From: DATJGR01 sp963812255
Lineage (GTDB): Bacteria; Pseudomonadota; Gammaproteobacteria; Pseudomonadales; Azotimanducaceae
DNA: 64,000 bases
Reading direction: 5' to 3'
Assembly: GCA_963812255.1 (NCBI GenBank)
Contig: CAWEUM010000002.1
Span: 248,001 to 312,000, forward strand
The position numbers were made by a program, and so were the translations under genes. The notes under the pieces are model-generated. The model was given only the letters and a program-made list of their open reading frames with translations. It did not search any database and was not told the origin of the DNA. Shown piece by piece: positions 35,218 to 43,838 of the stretch (positions are counted from its first letter, which is position 1; every line of letters starts with the position of its first letter).

Positions 35218-36042
35218 CTACCAGACGTCGCCAGCAGCCCGGAGAATTGCTGGCGGTCGCGCAGCGGGCAACTCGAACTCCGCCGCATAGCGGACGTCGA
35301 CCAGATACAGACCCGTCGGCGGCGCCGTAGGGCCAACCAGCGCCCGGTCGCGCGCCATCAGCACTTCACCCAACCACGCGGTGCCGCGCTCACCCCGCCC
35401 AACCTGCAGCAGACCGCCGACGAGGTTTCGGACCATGTGCTGCAGAAACGCGTTGGCTGTGACGTCGACTACAACGAGGTCGTTGAATCGACGTACCGCC
35501 ACGGAGAACACGCATCGGAAAGGGGACCTGGACTGGCATGCGGCGCTGCGAAACGACGTAAAGTCGTGCTCACCCAACAGGGATTGTGCCGCCGAATGCA
35601 TGGCGCGGTCGTCGAGAGGCACCGGTGACCACGTTACATAATGACGGGCGATCGCCGGCTGGCGGTCCGACTCGAGTAGGACATACTGATACCTTCGCGC
35701 TATCGCGCTGAAGCGCGCATGAAAGTGCCCCGGTACCGGCACCACCCAACGCACACTGAGATCGTTCGGCAGAAGGCTGTTGGTACCCCTGATCCAAGCT
35801 GAGAGCGGACGCGTCGCGCCAGTCGTGAACGCCACAACCTGCTGGGTTGCATGCACGCCGGAATCGGTCCTGCCGGCCGCAGACAACTTGATTGGTGTGT
35901 CGGCAACGCGCGACAGCGCCTCTTCCAGGGACTGTTGAACCGAGCGCTGGCCAATCTGTCGCTGCCACCCGTGGAAGGCGCTTCCGTCGTATTCGACTCC
36001 GAGCGCGAACTGGTGCGCGTTCGGCTGCTGTTCAGTTTGCAG
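35218..36042 (-). CDS. truA: tRNA pseudouridine(38-40) synthase with a CTG start codon
   Basis: Makes pseudouridine at positions 38-40 of the tRNA anticodon arm. The full family sequence is present in one frame: EYDGSAFHGWQRQ, then the catalytic aspartate in SAAGRTDSGVHA, HARFSA, ANAFLQHMVRN and GLYLVDVRY. No ATG, GTG or TTG exists between the in-frame stop (36052-36054) and TTG 35886, which would delete 52 conserved residues. CTG 36042, seven bases after GAGG, gives 274 residues, an N-terminus the same length as E. coli TruA and the catalytic residue exactly at D60. The start is 12 bases after the fimV stop. I therefore propose a CTG start; a base-call error is the alternative. Confidence 0.9.
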   Translation of the reverse strand: MQTEQQPNAHQFALGVEYDGSAFHGWQRQIGQRSVQQSLEEALSRVADTPIKLSAAGRTDSGVHATQQVVAFTTGATRPLSAWIRGTNSLLPNDLSVRWVVPVPGHFHARFSAIARRYQYVLLESDRQPAIARHYVTWSPVPLDDRAMHSAAQSLLGEHDFTSFRSAACQSRSPFRCVFSVAVRRFNDLVVVDVTANAFLQHMVRNLVGGLLQVGRGERGTAWLGEVLMARDRALVGPTAPPTGLYLVDVRYAAEFELPAARPPAILRAAGDVW

Positions 36043-36049
36043 CGACCGA

Positions 36050-36053
36050 CCTC
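36050..36053 (-). promoter_or_regulatory. Ribosome-binding site that fixes the truA CTG start
   Basis: GAGG on the minus strand, straddling the end of the TAGTGAGG junction after fimV, lies seven bases before CTG 36042. This is the normal Shine-Dalgarno distance and the main local support for the non-standard start codon. Confidence 0.6.
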
Positions 36054-36054
36054 A

Positions 36055-38427
36055 CTAGCCCAGCTTGGCAAGCAATTCGGTTGCGGTGGCTTGTTGATCG
36101 TTGCTGCCTTCCTGCAGCACTTCACCCAGAATTTCGCGCGCGCCGTCTTCATCCCCCATGTCGATGTAGGCTCTCGCCAGATCGAGCTTGGTCGTCGCGG
36201 CGTCTTCCTCGTTGAGAAACTCGAACGCGTCGTCTGATTCTTCGGCCGCCTCCGCTTCGCGAGACGCTTCTGCCCGCGCGGCCGGTTCGAACTCTAGATC
36301 TTCGAGGTCGAACTCGTCGCCATCATCTGTGGCAACCGCAACGTCGCCGGTGTCAGTTTCCGGGCGTACGGCGGATGCTTGCGGGCGCAGCAGCGTTGGT
36401 TGCGCGTCGGCTTTGAAATCGATGCCGAGATCACCACCCAGATCGTCGGACGCGGTTTCCGCCCGTTCGGCGAAGCCATCCGATCGATCATCATCGAATT
36501 CCGCTCGAGGCGTCTCGTCCTCTCCTTCGAGATCGAGCTGAAAGTCATCAGGCGTTGCAGAACTCGCCGTCTCAGCCGCCTCAGCCGCCACAGCCGCCAC
36601 AGCGTCCGGCAATGGGCCATCTTCACGGAGCTTGGTCTCGAGCTCGCGGGCTTCGAGCAACAGTTCGTTGTCGTCGCAGCGTGCCAACAGTTCCGTCATC
36701 TGAGTTTCGAAGCCGGCCTCGTCTTTCGTCTCCGCATAGACCTCGAGCAGCTTGACGCGAACGTCGGAACGGTCCGGATCCTCGTCCAGCGCGCCCAGCA
36801 GCAGGCTCACGGCTTGCGGATAGCGTCCGTAGGCAATGTAGATATCCGCCTCGCCGATGACGTCACTCGTCTGCGCACCTTCGTGATGTGCCAGGTCGTG
36901 CTCGAGGTCTTCGTCCCGAAGCTGCGGCGACTCTTCCAGTTCTTCTTCGGCCTCCGCCTGATCATCTTCAAGGGCTAGATCACGTGGCGCGTTCACGGCC
37001 GGCATCCTGCGTATCGGTTCGGCTTCATCGAACGATTCGAGGTGATGGTCGTCTGCCTCGCGGCGCCCGCGGGCGCGTAGCAATCCCGCGACGATCAGAA
37101 GCACCACAACGAGTGCAGCGCCACCCAGGACGAACGGCGACGCGAGAATGGCTGCGATACCGCCGGAGTCCTGTTTCGCCGCGGCCGGCGTTGGGGCAGC
37201 CGCCTCAGCCTGTTTGGCTGCCTTGAGTTGTGCCTGCATCTGCGCGATCTGTTGATTCTTGACCTCGATCTGGCGCTTCGCTTGTTCGGCTTGTGAGGTC
37301 GCATCGTCGAGCTTCGATACCGCCTCATCGCGCTCTCGCGCTGCACGCTCAGCTTCTTCTTTCGCGGCTGCCAGTTCGCTTTGGATCGCCGCCGCATCGC
37401 TAGCGTTACCACCAGCCGCCGAGCTGTTCTCGCCTGCGTCACCGGCCACGATCCGCAATTCACCCTCGGGGCCGGACGCTGCAGCCTGAGATGCTTTGGG
37501 CGCGGTCGCATCAACTTGACCGGCTAGCGATTGTGACGTTGCGTCTGCAGGCGCCTCCGGACCAGCCGCGGCGACGCTCGTGAGTCCCTCGCCGCGCCGA
37601 TAGGCTTGCCAAGCTTCATTCTGAGCCGCCACTTCGCTGATCGCGTCGGTGGCCGAAATCTCCGCGACATCAGCAGCCTTCGGCAGCTGCAGGGTATACC
37701 CAGCTTTCAGAAGATTGATGTTGCCGCCGATGAACGCTTCCGGGTTGAGCCGTTCGATCGCGAGCATGTTCTGTTGAACAGATATTCCATCCGCTGGTCG
37801 CGTGCGTTGCGCAATTCGCCACAGCGTATCGTCACGATCGGTGACCCCATAGCTATCGCCGGTCAAACGATCGAGTGGTAGGGACTGGGTGGCTGGCGGG
37901 TTCGAACGGGGGGCACTGCTGAGGGAAACCTGTGAATCGGGTCTGGTCGGTGTCCGTTCGACGCGACCGGCGGATCCTCCGCCGGGGTCGCTGCGACCCG
38001 GGCTGGCGACCGCGGGCGCGGCTTGGTCCTTGTACATGGGCGGATCCAGCAGAACCGTGTATTCCTTGAGCAGACGCCCGTTCGGCCACACGACCTGCAC
38101 CAGAAAATTCAGATAGGGCTCGGTGATCGGCTGCGTGCTGGTGACATGAAGCACGGCATGATTCTGGTCACCTACTCGAACTTGGAATTGCAGACCGGTC
38201 AGGAAGAAGAACCGCTCGATGCCCACCCGTTTGAAGTCTTCCGTCGTCGCTAACTGCGCAAGGATCTCCGATTCAGACATCCCCTGGATATCCAACAGAT
38301 CGATGTCGGCGTCGAGTTTCTGGTTCAGTGCCGAGTGGATCTTGATGTCACCGAGTCCAAGGGCAAAAACCTGAGCACACCAGACGGTTGCAATCAGGGC
38401 GTAACCGAATGCCAACCTGCGAACCAT
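36055..38427 (-). CDS. fimV: FimV-like peptidoglycan-binding membrane scaffold protein
   Basis: A 790-residue polar scaffold protein. It has an N-terminal signal segment (about 1-23), the FimV N-domain (ALGLGDIKIHSALNQKLDAD and the TSTQPITEPYLNFLV segment), a LysM-like module near 195-250 (TDRDDTLWRIAQRTRP), a coiled coil near 345-415, one membrane helix around 430-452, and an acidic cytoplasmic tail with a TPR-like repeat. The tail ends in the conserved FimV C-domain (TKLDLARAYIDMGDEDGAREIL). In Pseudomonas it controls type IV pilus assembly, twitching and cAMP. Position between asd and truA is conserved. Two near-identical 14-base repeats lie upstream. Confidence 0.93.
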   Translation of the reverse strand: MVRRLAFGYALIATVWCAQVFALGLGDIKIHSALNQKLDADIDLLDIQGMSESEILAQLATTEDFKRVGIERFFFLTGLQFQVRVGDQNHAVLHVTSTQPITEPYLNFLVQVVWPNGRLLKEYTVLLDPPMYKDQAAPAVASPGRSDPGGGSAGRVERTPTRPDSQVSLSSAPRSNPPATQSLPLDRLTGDSYGVTDRDDTLWRIAQRTRPADGISVQQNMLAIERLNPEAFIGGNINLLKAGYTLQLPKAADVAEISATDAISEVAAQNEAWQAYRRGEGLTSVAAAGPEAPADATSQSLAGQVDATAPKASQAAASGPEGELRIVAGDAGENSSAAGGNASDAAAIQSELAAAKEEAERAARERDEAVSKLDDATSQAEQAKRQIEVKNQQIAQMQAQLKAAKQAEAAAPTPAAAKQDSGGIAAILASPFVLGGAALVVVLLIVAGLLRARGRREADDHHLESFDEAEPIRRMPAVNAPRDLALEDDQAEAEEELEESPQLRDEDLEHDLAHHEGAQTSDVIGEADIYIAYGRYPQAVSLLLGALDEDPDRSDVRVKLLEVYAETKDEAGFETQMTELLARCDDNELLLEARELETKLREDGPLPDAVAAVAAEAAETASSATPDDFQLDLEGEDETPRAEFDDDRSDGFAERAETASDDLGGDLGIDFKADAQPTLLRPQASAVRPETDTGDVAVATDDGDEFDLEDLEFEPAARAEASREAEAAEESDDAFEFLNEEDAATTKLDLARAYIDMGDEDGAREILGEVLQEGSNDQQATATELLAKLG

Positions 38428-38460
38428 AGTACCGTCCTTCGATTTATCGAGCCGCGCTAT

Positions 38461-38490
38461 CCGTGAACCGATTCCACCGTGAATCGATTC
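38461..38490. repeat. Two tandem 14-base repeats upstream of fimV
   Basis: CCGTGAACCGATTC (38461-38474) and CCGTGAATCGATTC (38477-38490) differ at one base and have a 16-base period. They begin 34 bases before the fimV start inside a 233-base gap that otherwise shows no gene. They could be regulator half-sites; no protein can be named. Confidence 0.5.
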
Positions 38491-38660
38491 GGTCCGTCAT
38501 GAGAGCGTACGAAACCAATTGTGTACACCCGCTCCAACGTCCCGCGTGACGTCACTCTCCACAGCGACTTTCATCGCGATCGGACGCCCTCAGGCGCCGA
38601 CATGATGCCGAACAAAAAGGTAACTTAGAAGCAGTGTTCAAAGAGTGCAGTAAGTAACAC

Positions 38661-39680
38661 TTATCGCTGTTCTTTTAGCAAAAGTTCCGCAATTTGTACA
38701 CTGTTCAGAGCCGCTCCCTTGCGGACATTGTCGGAAACGATCCAGAGATCGAGTCCACGCGGATGTGAGATGTCTTCGCGAATGCGACCGACGCACACCG
38801 CGTCCTTGCCTGCCGCATCGACGACGGCAGTCGGATACCCGCCGTTCTGCCGTTCGTCCAGCACGCACACACCCGGCGCGCGGGACAATAGTTCGCGCGC
38901 GCGCGCCGCGCTGATCTTGTCGCGGGTCTCGATGTGTACCGCTTCCGAGTGTCCGTAGAAGACCGGCACGCGAACACACGTCGGGTTCACCAGCAAATCG
39001 GGCGCCTCCAGAATCTTGCGCGTCTCCCAGACCATCTTCATCTCTTCCTTGGTGTAGCCGTTTTCCTGGAATACATCGATGTGAGGAATGACATTGAATG
39101 CGATCTGCCGCGGAAACGCCCGTGGGTGGATCGGCTTGGCGTTCAACAGGTCCGCTGTCTGGCTCGCGAGTTCGCGCACGCCTTTGGCACCCGCGCCCGA
39201 GACCGATTGATACGTGGCAACATTGATGCGCTCGATTCCTACGGCATCGTGGAGCGGTTTCAGCGCAACCACCAACTGGATCGTCGAGCAATTGGGATTT
39301 GCGATGATTCCCCGCGACCCACGTTGCGCGATCGCATGCGCATTGACTTCCGGAACGACCAGCGGGACGGCGTCGTCATTACGAAACTGCGAGGTGTTGT
39401 CGATGACGACGCAACCGGCCGCCGCCGCCTTCGGCGCGTAATCGGCAGAAATTGCAGCGCCGGCCGAAAACAGGCCGATATCGACGCCCTCGAAGTTGAA
39501 CTCATCCAACCGCTTGACTCGAATCGATCTGCCGCCGAAACGAAGCGTCTTGCCTTCGGAACGTTCGCTCGCCAGCAGGTGCAGTTCGCCGACCGGAAAT
39601 TTGCGTTCGGCCAGAATCTCCACCGTCACCTCGCCAACGGCACCTGTCGCACCCACCACCGCAACGTTGACCTGCCGCAC
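38661..39680 (-). CDS. asd: Aspartate-semialdehyde dehydrogenase, short type
   Basis: Reduces aspartyl phosphate to aspartate semialdehyde with NADPH, the branch point to lysine, diaminopimelate, threonine and methionine. The 339-residue chain has VVGATGAVGEVTVEIL for NADP, FSAGAA, the catalytic C131 in NPNCSTIQ, SVSGAGAKG and the HSEAVHIE histidine. Its length and the SGAGAKG region fit the short, Gram-positive-like class rather than the 367-residue E. coli Asd. The start GTG 39680, with AGGAG seven bases upstream, overlaps the last base of the leuB stop. A longer frame adds 21 unrelated residues. Confidence 0.96.
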   Translation of the reverse strand: MRQVNVAVVGATGAVGEVTVEILAERKFPVGELHLLASERSEGKTLRFGGRSIRVKRLDEFNFEGVDIGLFSAGAAISADYAPKAAAAGCVVIDNTSQFRNDDAVPLVVPEVNAHAIAQRGSRGIIANPNCSTIQLVVALKPLHDAVGIERINVATYQSVSGAGAKGVRELASQTADLLNAKPIHPRAFPRQIAFNVIPHIDVFQENGYTKEEMKMVWETRKILEAPDLLVNPTCVRVPVFYGHSEAVHIETRDKISAARARELLSRAPGVCVLDERQNGGYPTAVVDAAGKDAVCVGRIREDISHPRGLDLWIVSDNVRKGAALNSVQIAELLLKEQR

Positions 39681-40783
39681 TACCGATCTCCTGCTGCAAA
39701 CGCCTTCAATACTGCTTGTCCCATTTCTTCGGTCCCCACGCACGTGAGGCCGTCCGTCGGACCCGGAAAAATGTCACGGGTGCGCAATCCCTGTTCGAGC
39801 ACCCGATGCACCGCGCGATCGATTCGCGCGGCAACTTCGATGGCGCCGAACGTGTAACGAAACATCATTCCGACGGACAGAATGGTCGCCAACGGATTAG
39901 CAATGCCTTGACCCGCTATGTCCGGGGCCGATCCATGAACCGGCTCGTACAACCCTCTGCCGTCGGCACCGAGTGACGCAGACGGGAGCATACCGAGCGA
40001 CCCGGTGAGCATCGCAGCAACGTCAGAGAGAATGTCGCCGAACATGTTGCCAGTCACCAATACATCGAACTGTTTGGGTTGACGTACGAGTTGCATCGCA
40101 GCGTTGTCGACATACAGATGGCTGAGCTCGACATCGGGGTAATCGGTGGCAACCTCGATGATGACGTCGCGCCACAGTTGCGTGACTTCCAACACGTTGG
40201 CCTTGTCCACCGAGCACACACGCCGTCCGCGCTTCCGCGCCAGATCAAACGCCACGCGCCCGATGCGCGCGATCTCGGTTTCGTCGTAGACGTCCGTGTT
40301 GAAGCCGCGGCGCAGATTGTCGACCGTTTCGATGCCACGTGGCTCACCGAAGTAGATTCCACCGGTCAGCTCTCGAACGATCAGGATGTCGAGACCATCA
40401 ACCAGTTCGCGCTTCAGCGACGAGGCGTCGGCCAGTGGCCCGAACAGCAGCGCGGGCCGCAAATTGGCAAACAACTCCATGCCAGCGCGCAGTCCGAGCA
40501 GTCCCCGCTCGGGACGTGTCGTCATCGGCAGGCCATCCCATCGCGGACCGCCGACAGCTCCAAGCAGAACGGCGTCCGCGCGTTGCGCCGCCGTCAGTGT
40601 TTCAGCAGGCAACGGCGAACCAGTCTCGTCAAGCGCTCGACCGCCCAACAGCCCCTCACTCAACGCCAAATCGATGTTTGCGGCACGCGCTGCCATCCGC
40701 ATCACCTCGACCGCTTGGCCGACGACCTCCGGCCCTATTCCGTCGCCAGCCAGGACCAGAACGCTTTTTTTACTTTCAATCAC
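39680..40783 (-). CDS. leuB: 3-Isopropylmalate dehydrogenase
   Basis: Oxidatively decarboxylates 3-isopropylmalate with NAD in leucine synthesis. The 367-residue chain has LAGDGIGPEVV, the substrate arginines in LRAGMELFANLRPA and ELTGGIYFG, the lysine and aspartate of VDKANVLE, NMFGDILSDVA with the metal aspartates, and HGSAPDIAG for NAD specificity. The start is GTG 40783. It is 13 bases after leuD and ends at the asd start, so leuCDB-asd form one leftward unit. Confidence 0.97.
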   Translation of the reverse strand: MIESKKSVLVLAGDGIGPEVVGQAVEVMRMAARAANIDLALSEGLLGGRALDETGSPLPAETLTAAQRADAVLLGAVGGPRWDGLPMTTRPERGLLGLRAGMELFANLRPALLFGPLADASSLKRELVDGLDILIVRELTGGIYFGEPRGIETVDNLRRGFNTDVYDETEIARIGRVAFDLARKRGRRVCSVDKANVLEVTQLWRDVIIEVATDYPDVELSHLYVDNAAMQLVRQPKQFDVLVTGNMFGDILSDVAAMLTGSLGMLPSASLGADGRGLYEPVHGSAPDIAGQGIANPLATILSVGMMFRYTFGAIEVAARIDRAVHRVLEQGLRTRDIFPGPTDGLTCVGTEEMGQAVLKAFAAGDR

Positions 40784-40796
40784 TTAGGGTCATTTC

Positions 40797-41444
40797 CTAT
40801 CGACTAACTTCAAATATCCATGGCTGCGCTGCCTGATGGCGCACCTCAAAGGCGCGAATCGCGTCTGCGGCCAGCAGAGTCAGTGCGATGTCGTCCAGTC
40901 CGTGAAGCAGGCACTCTTTGCGATGTGGATCGATCGCGAACGGCAGTTCGGTTCCGACCGGACATACAACCGATTGCGAAGCCAGATCCACCGTCAGAGC
41001 ATACCCGTCTATTCGGGCCACCGCGTCAAACAGCTCTTCGATTATTTCTTCTTCAAAAACAATTGGTAATACGCCATTCTTAAAGCAATTATTAAAAAAA
41101 ATATCAGCAAAGCTTGGCGCGATCACGCAACGAATGCCGTATTCCTCGAGCGCCCATACGGCGTGTTCACGGCTGGATCCGCAGCCGAAGTTCGCGCGGG
41201 CGAGCAATATCGATGCCCCCTGGTAACGCGACTGATTCAGCACGAAGTTATGGTTGATAACCCGCTCATTGGGCGTCTGCCCCATCGATCCTTCATCGAG
41301 GTAGCGCCAAGCGTCGAAGAGATTGTCGCCAAAGCCGGTGCGGCGGATCGACTTCAGAAACTGCTTGGGAATGATCTGATCGGTATCCACATTGGCGCGG
41401 TCAAGTGGCACCACCGTGCCAGACACCGTCGTGAATGGTTTCAT
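40797..41444 (-). CDS. leuD: 3-Isopropylmalate dehydratase small subunit
   Basis: The swivel domain of isopropylmalate isomerase, which works as a heterodimer with LeuC. The 215-residue chain has DQIIPKQFLKSI near the start and the family core FGCGSSREHAVWAL, then PSFADIFFNNCFKNG. ATG 41444 overlaps the leuC stop as ATGA. Length equals the proteobacterial norm (about 200-215). Confidence 0.97.
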   Translation of the reverse strand: MKPFTTVSGTVVPLDRANVDTDQIIPKQFLKSIRRTGFGDNLFDAWRYLDEGSMGQTPNERVINHNFVLNQSRYQGASILLARANFGCGSSREHAVWALEEYGIRCVIAPSFADIFFNNCFKNGVLPIVFEEEIIEELFDAVARIDGYALTVDLASQSVVCPVGTELPFAIDPHRKECLLHGLDDIALTLLAADAIRAFEVRHQAAQPWIFEVSR

Positions 41445-42865
41445 TGGTTGGCTCCGAAAAATTCGCGGACATCGGTGAAATGTCCCGCAATGGCAGCCGC
41501 GGCAGCCATTGCGGGGCTCACGAGATGCGTACGACCGCCATGGCCCTGGCGACCTTCGAAGTTGCGGTTCGACGTCGCCGCACAGCGCTCACCCGCTTCG
41601 AGCCGGTCGGCGTTCATTGCCAGGCACATCGAGCAGCCTGGGTCGCGCCACTCGAATCCCGCATCGACAAATACTCTCGCAAGACCCTCCTGCTCCGCCT
41701 GACGCTTCACCAGGCCTGATCCCGCCACCACCATTGCCTGCTTGATCCGCGACGATACGGCCCGACCGCGGACGACTTCTGCCGCAATACGCAGATCTTC
41801 GATGCGCGCATTGGTGCAGGAACCGATGAACACGCGATCGAGTTCGATCTCCCGCAGAAGGCGCCCGGGTTCGAGGTCCATGTACTGCAGCGCGCGCGAC
41901 ATGGTCTCGCGGCGCGCCGACTCGACAAAGTGGTTGGGGTCTGGAACGCACTCGGTGATGCCGGCCACGAGTTCGGGCGATGTGCCCCATGTCACCTGAG
42001 GTTCGAGCGACCCGGCATCGATGCTGACCGACTGGTCGAATATGGAATCGGAATCGGAATGCAACGTGCGCCAATACTCCACCGCCACGTCCCACAACGC
42101 TTGCTTCGGCGCGAACGGTCGGCCCTGCAAGTAGTCGATCGTCACATCGTCCACGGCTATCAACCCCGCACGTGCGCCGGCTTCGATCGCCATGTTGCAA
42201 ACGGTCATGCGGCCTTCCATCGTCAGCTGATCGATCGCACTTCCTCGGAACTCGAGTGTCTGCCCGGTGCCGCCGGCTGTCCCGATGCGACCAATCACCG
42301 CGAGGACCAGATCCTTGGCGAAGACGCCGGGGGGCAATCGACCGCCGACCCGGATTTCCATGTTGCCGGTCTTGCGCTGAATCAGACACTGGGTCGCCAG
42401 GACATGCTCGACTTCGGACGTGCCTATTCCCTGCGCCAGCGCGCCGAATGCACCGTGCGTCGAGGTATGCGAATCGCCACAGACAATTGTCATGCCCGGC
42501 AACGTTGCGCCCTGCTCGGGTCCGACCACGTGAACGATGCCTTGCCGAACGTCGCCGATATCGAACTGTTCGATCCCGAAGTCGCGACAGTTCTGATCGA
42601 GAGTTACGACCTGGATACGTGACGTCTCATCGGAGATTCCGGCGACACCCAGATCACGAGACGTAGTGGGCACGTTGTGGTCTGGCGTTGCCAGATTGGC
42701 CCCCACCCGCCAGGGCCGGCGGCTCGCCAACCTGAGCCCTTCGAAAGCCTGCGGCGACGTCACCTCGTGCAATAAATGTCGATCGATATAGATCATCCCG
42801 GTGCCGTCATCTCTTTCGGTTACAAGATGATCGCGCCAGATCTTGTCGTAGAGGGTCTGCGCCAC
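41441..42865 (-). CDS. leuC: 3-Isopropylmalate dehydratase large subunit
   Basis: The [4Fe-4S] aconitase-fold subunit that isomerises 2- to 3-isopropylmalate. The 474-residue chain starts QTLYDKIWRDHLV and has VCGDSHTSTHGAFG, the cluster cysteines in FIGSCTNARIEDL and DPGCSMC, and SNRNFEGRQG. I chose GTG 42865, six bases after ACGGAG; a TTG ten codons upstream lacks a ribosome-binding site. It heads the leuCDB-asd operon and is divergent from a LysR regulator gene. Confidence 0.97.
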   Translation of the reverse strand: MAQTLYDKIWRDHLVTERDDGTGMIYIDRHLLHEVTSPQAFEGLRLASRRPWRVGANLATPDHNVPTTSRDLGVAGISDETSRIQVVTLDQNCRDFGIEQFDIGDVRQGIVHVVGPEQGATLPGMTIVCGDSHTSTHGAFGALAQGIGTSEVEHVLATQCLIQRKTGNMEIRVGGRLPPGVFAKDLVLAVIGRIGTAGGTGQTLEFRGSAIDQLTMEGRMTVCNMAIEAGARAGLIAVDDVTIDYLQGRPFAPKQALWDVAVEYWRTLHSDSDSIFDQSVSIDAGSLEPQVTWGTSPELVAGITECVPDPNHFVESARRETMSRALQYMDLEPGRLLREIELDRVFIGSCTNARIEDLRIAAEVVRGRAVSSRIKQAMVVAGSGLVKRQAEQEGLARVFVDAGFEWRDPGCSMCLAMNADRLEAGERCAATSNRNFEGRQGHGGRTHLVSPAMAAAAAIAGHFTDVREFFGANQ

Positions 42866-42894
42866 GCACGACTCCGTTCTTTGGAAAACGGCCA

Positions 42895-42923
42895 ATGGTA
42901 GGATCGCACCTTGGATAAGACAA
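42895..42923 (-). promoter_or_regulatory. Likely leuC promoter in the leuC-lysR gap
   Basis: On the minus strand TTGTCT (42918-42923) and TACCAT (42895-42900) are 17 bases apart, 30 bases upstream of the leuC start. The region between it and the lysR start is strikingly AT-rich for this genome, the kind of place where a LysR protein binds and bends DNA between divergent genes. Confidence 0.5.
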
Positions 42924-42948
42924 ATTCATTATTTTCATATCTTCGATT

Positions 42949-43821
42949 ATGGAATGGCATGAACTGAGAGCCTTTATCGCTGTCGCCGAGACAAGCTCGT
43001 TCTCGCGCGCCGCCGAGCAGTTGCGCCTCACGCAGCCGGCGATTTCGAAGCGGATCCAGGCATTGGAGGCGGGGCTCGGTGTGACCCTGTTCGACCGTGT
43101 CGGCAAGCGCGTGTATCTCACCGAAGCCGGCACGTTGCTGCGGCCCCGGGCGCTGGAACTCGTGCGCCAACTCTCCGATACGGAAGTATTGCTCCGCAAT
43201 CTCGACCGACGCATCGACGGACGCCTTTCGATGGCGACCAGTCACCACGTTGGCCTGCACCGACTCGCGCCGGTCCTGAAGTCGTTCTCGCAACGCTTCA
43301 CTGAAGTAGAACTCGACATCGACTTCGTCGACTCGGAGGCCGCGCACGAACTCGTCCGAACCGGCGCGACTGAACTTGCGGTGGTAACGCTCTCACCCGT
43401 CACCGATCCGAAGCTGCACTACGATCGTTTGTGGCGCGATCCATTGGCGTTCATCGGTGCCGAAGATCACCCACTCGCGGACCAACAGCGCATACCGCTG
43501 CGGCGCCTGTCGACGTTTCCCGCAATCCTGCCGGGTCTCGGCACCTTCACTGGGCGCATTGTCGCCGAACGTTTCGCCCGTGCTGGATTGCCGCTGCACA
43601 CTGCGATGGCCACCAACTATCTCGAGACCATCGGCATGCTGGTAGGTATCGGGCTCGGTTGGAGCGTGCTGCCTGCAACGATGATCGAGCCGCCACTCAC
43701 GCGGCTCGATGTCGATTGCGAATTGCTGGGGCGCGATCTGGGCATCGTTACCAATCCGGCGAGGACACCATCGAATCCGGCCAATGCGTTCGTCGGTGTG
43801 TTGCTGGAGTTTGCCGACTAA
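42949..43821 (+). CDS. LysR-family transcriptional regulator, probably of leuCDB
   Basis: A 290-residue LysR protein. The winged helix-turn-helix is at about 2-60 (SFSRAAEQLRLTQPAISKRIQALE), followed by a linker helix and the periplasmic-binding-like effector domain (LATSHHVGLHRLAPVL onward). It is divergent from leuC with 83 bases between the starts, an arrangement in which LysR proteins commonly regulate the neighbour; alpha-isopropylmalate would be a likely co-inducer, by analogy with LeuO- and LeuR-type regulators (inference). No ribosome-binding site is visible before ATG 42949, and the leader is AT-rich. Confidence 0.88.
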   Translation: MEWHELRAFIAVAETSSFSRAAEQLRLTQPAISKRIQALEAGLGVTLFDRVGKRVYLTEAGTLLRPRALELVRQLSDTEVLLRNLDRRIDGRLSMATSHHVGLHRLAPVLKSFSQRFTEVELDIDFVDSEAAHELVRTGATELAVVTLSPVTDPKLHYDRLWRDPLAFIGAEDHPLADQQRIPLRRLSTFPAILPGLGTFTGRIVAERFARAGLPLHTAMATNYLETIGMLVGIGLGWSVLPATMIEPPLTRLDVDCELLGRDLGIVTNPARTPSNPANAFVGVLLEFAD

Positions 43822-43838
43822 CGTTCCAACTGTGGGGA

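Noticed and set aside
35700..36152. A 150-residue leftward frame that covers the truA N-terminus.
   Set aside because: It is in a different frame from TruA, begins inside fimV and has no recognisable sequence; it arises because TruA lacks a standard start codon there.
38633..38661. AGTGTT/AACACT inverted repeat at the asd stop, with a downstream T-tract.
   Set aside because: The loop is 17 bases and the T-tract is separated from the stem; not convincing as an intrinsic terminator.
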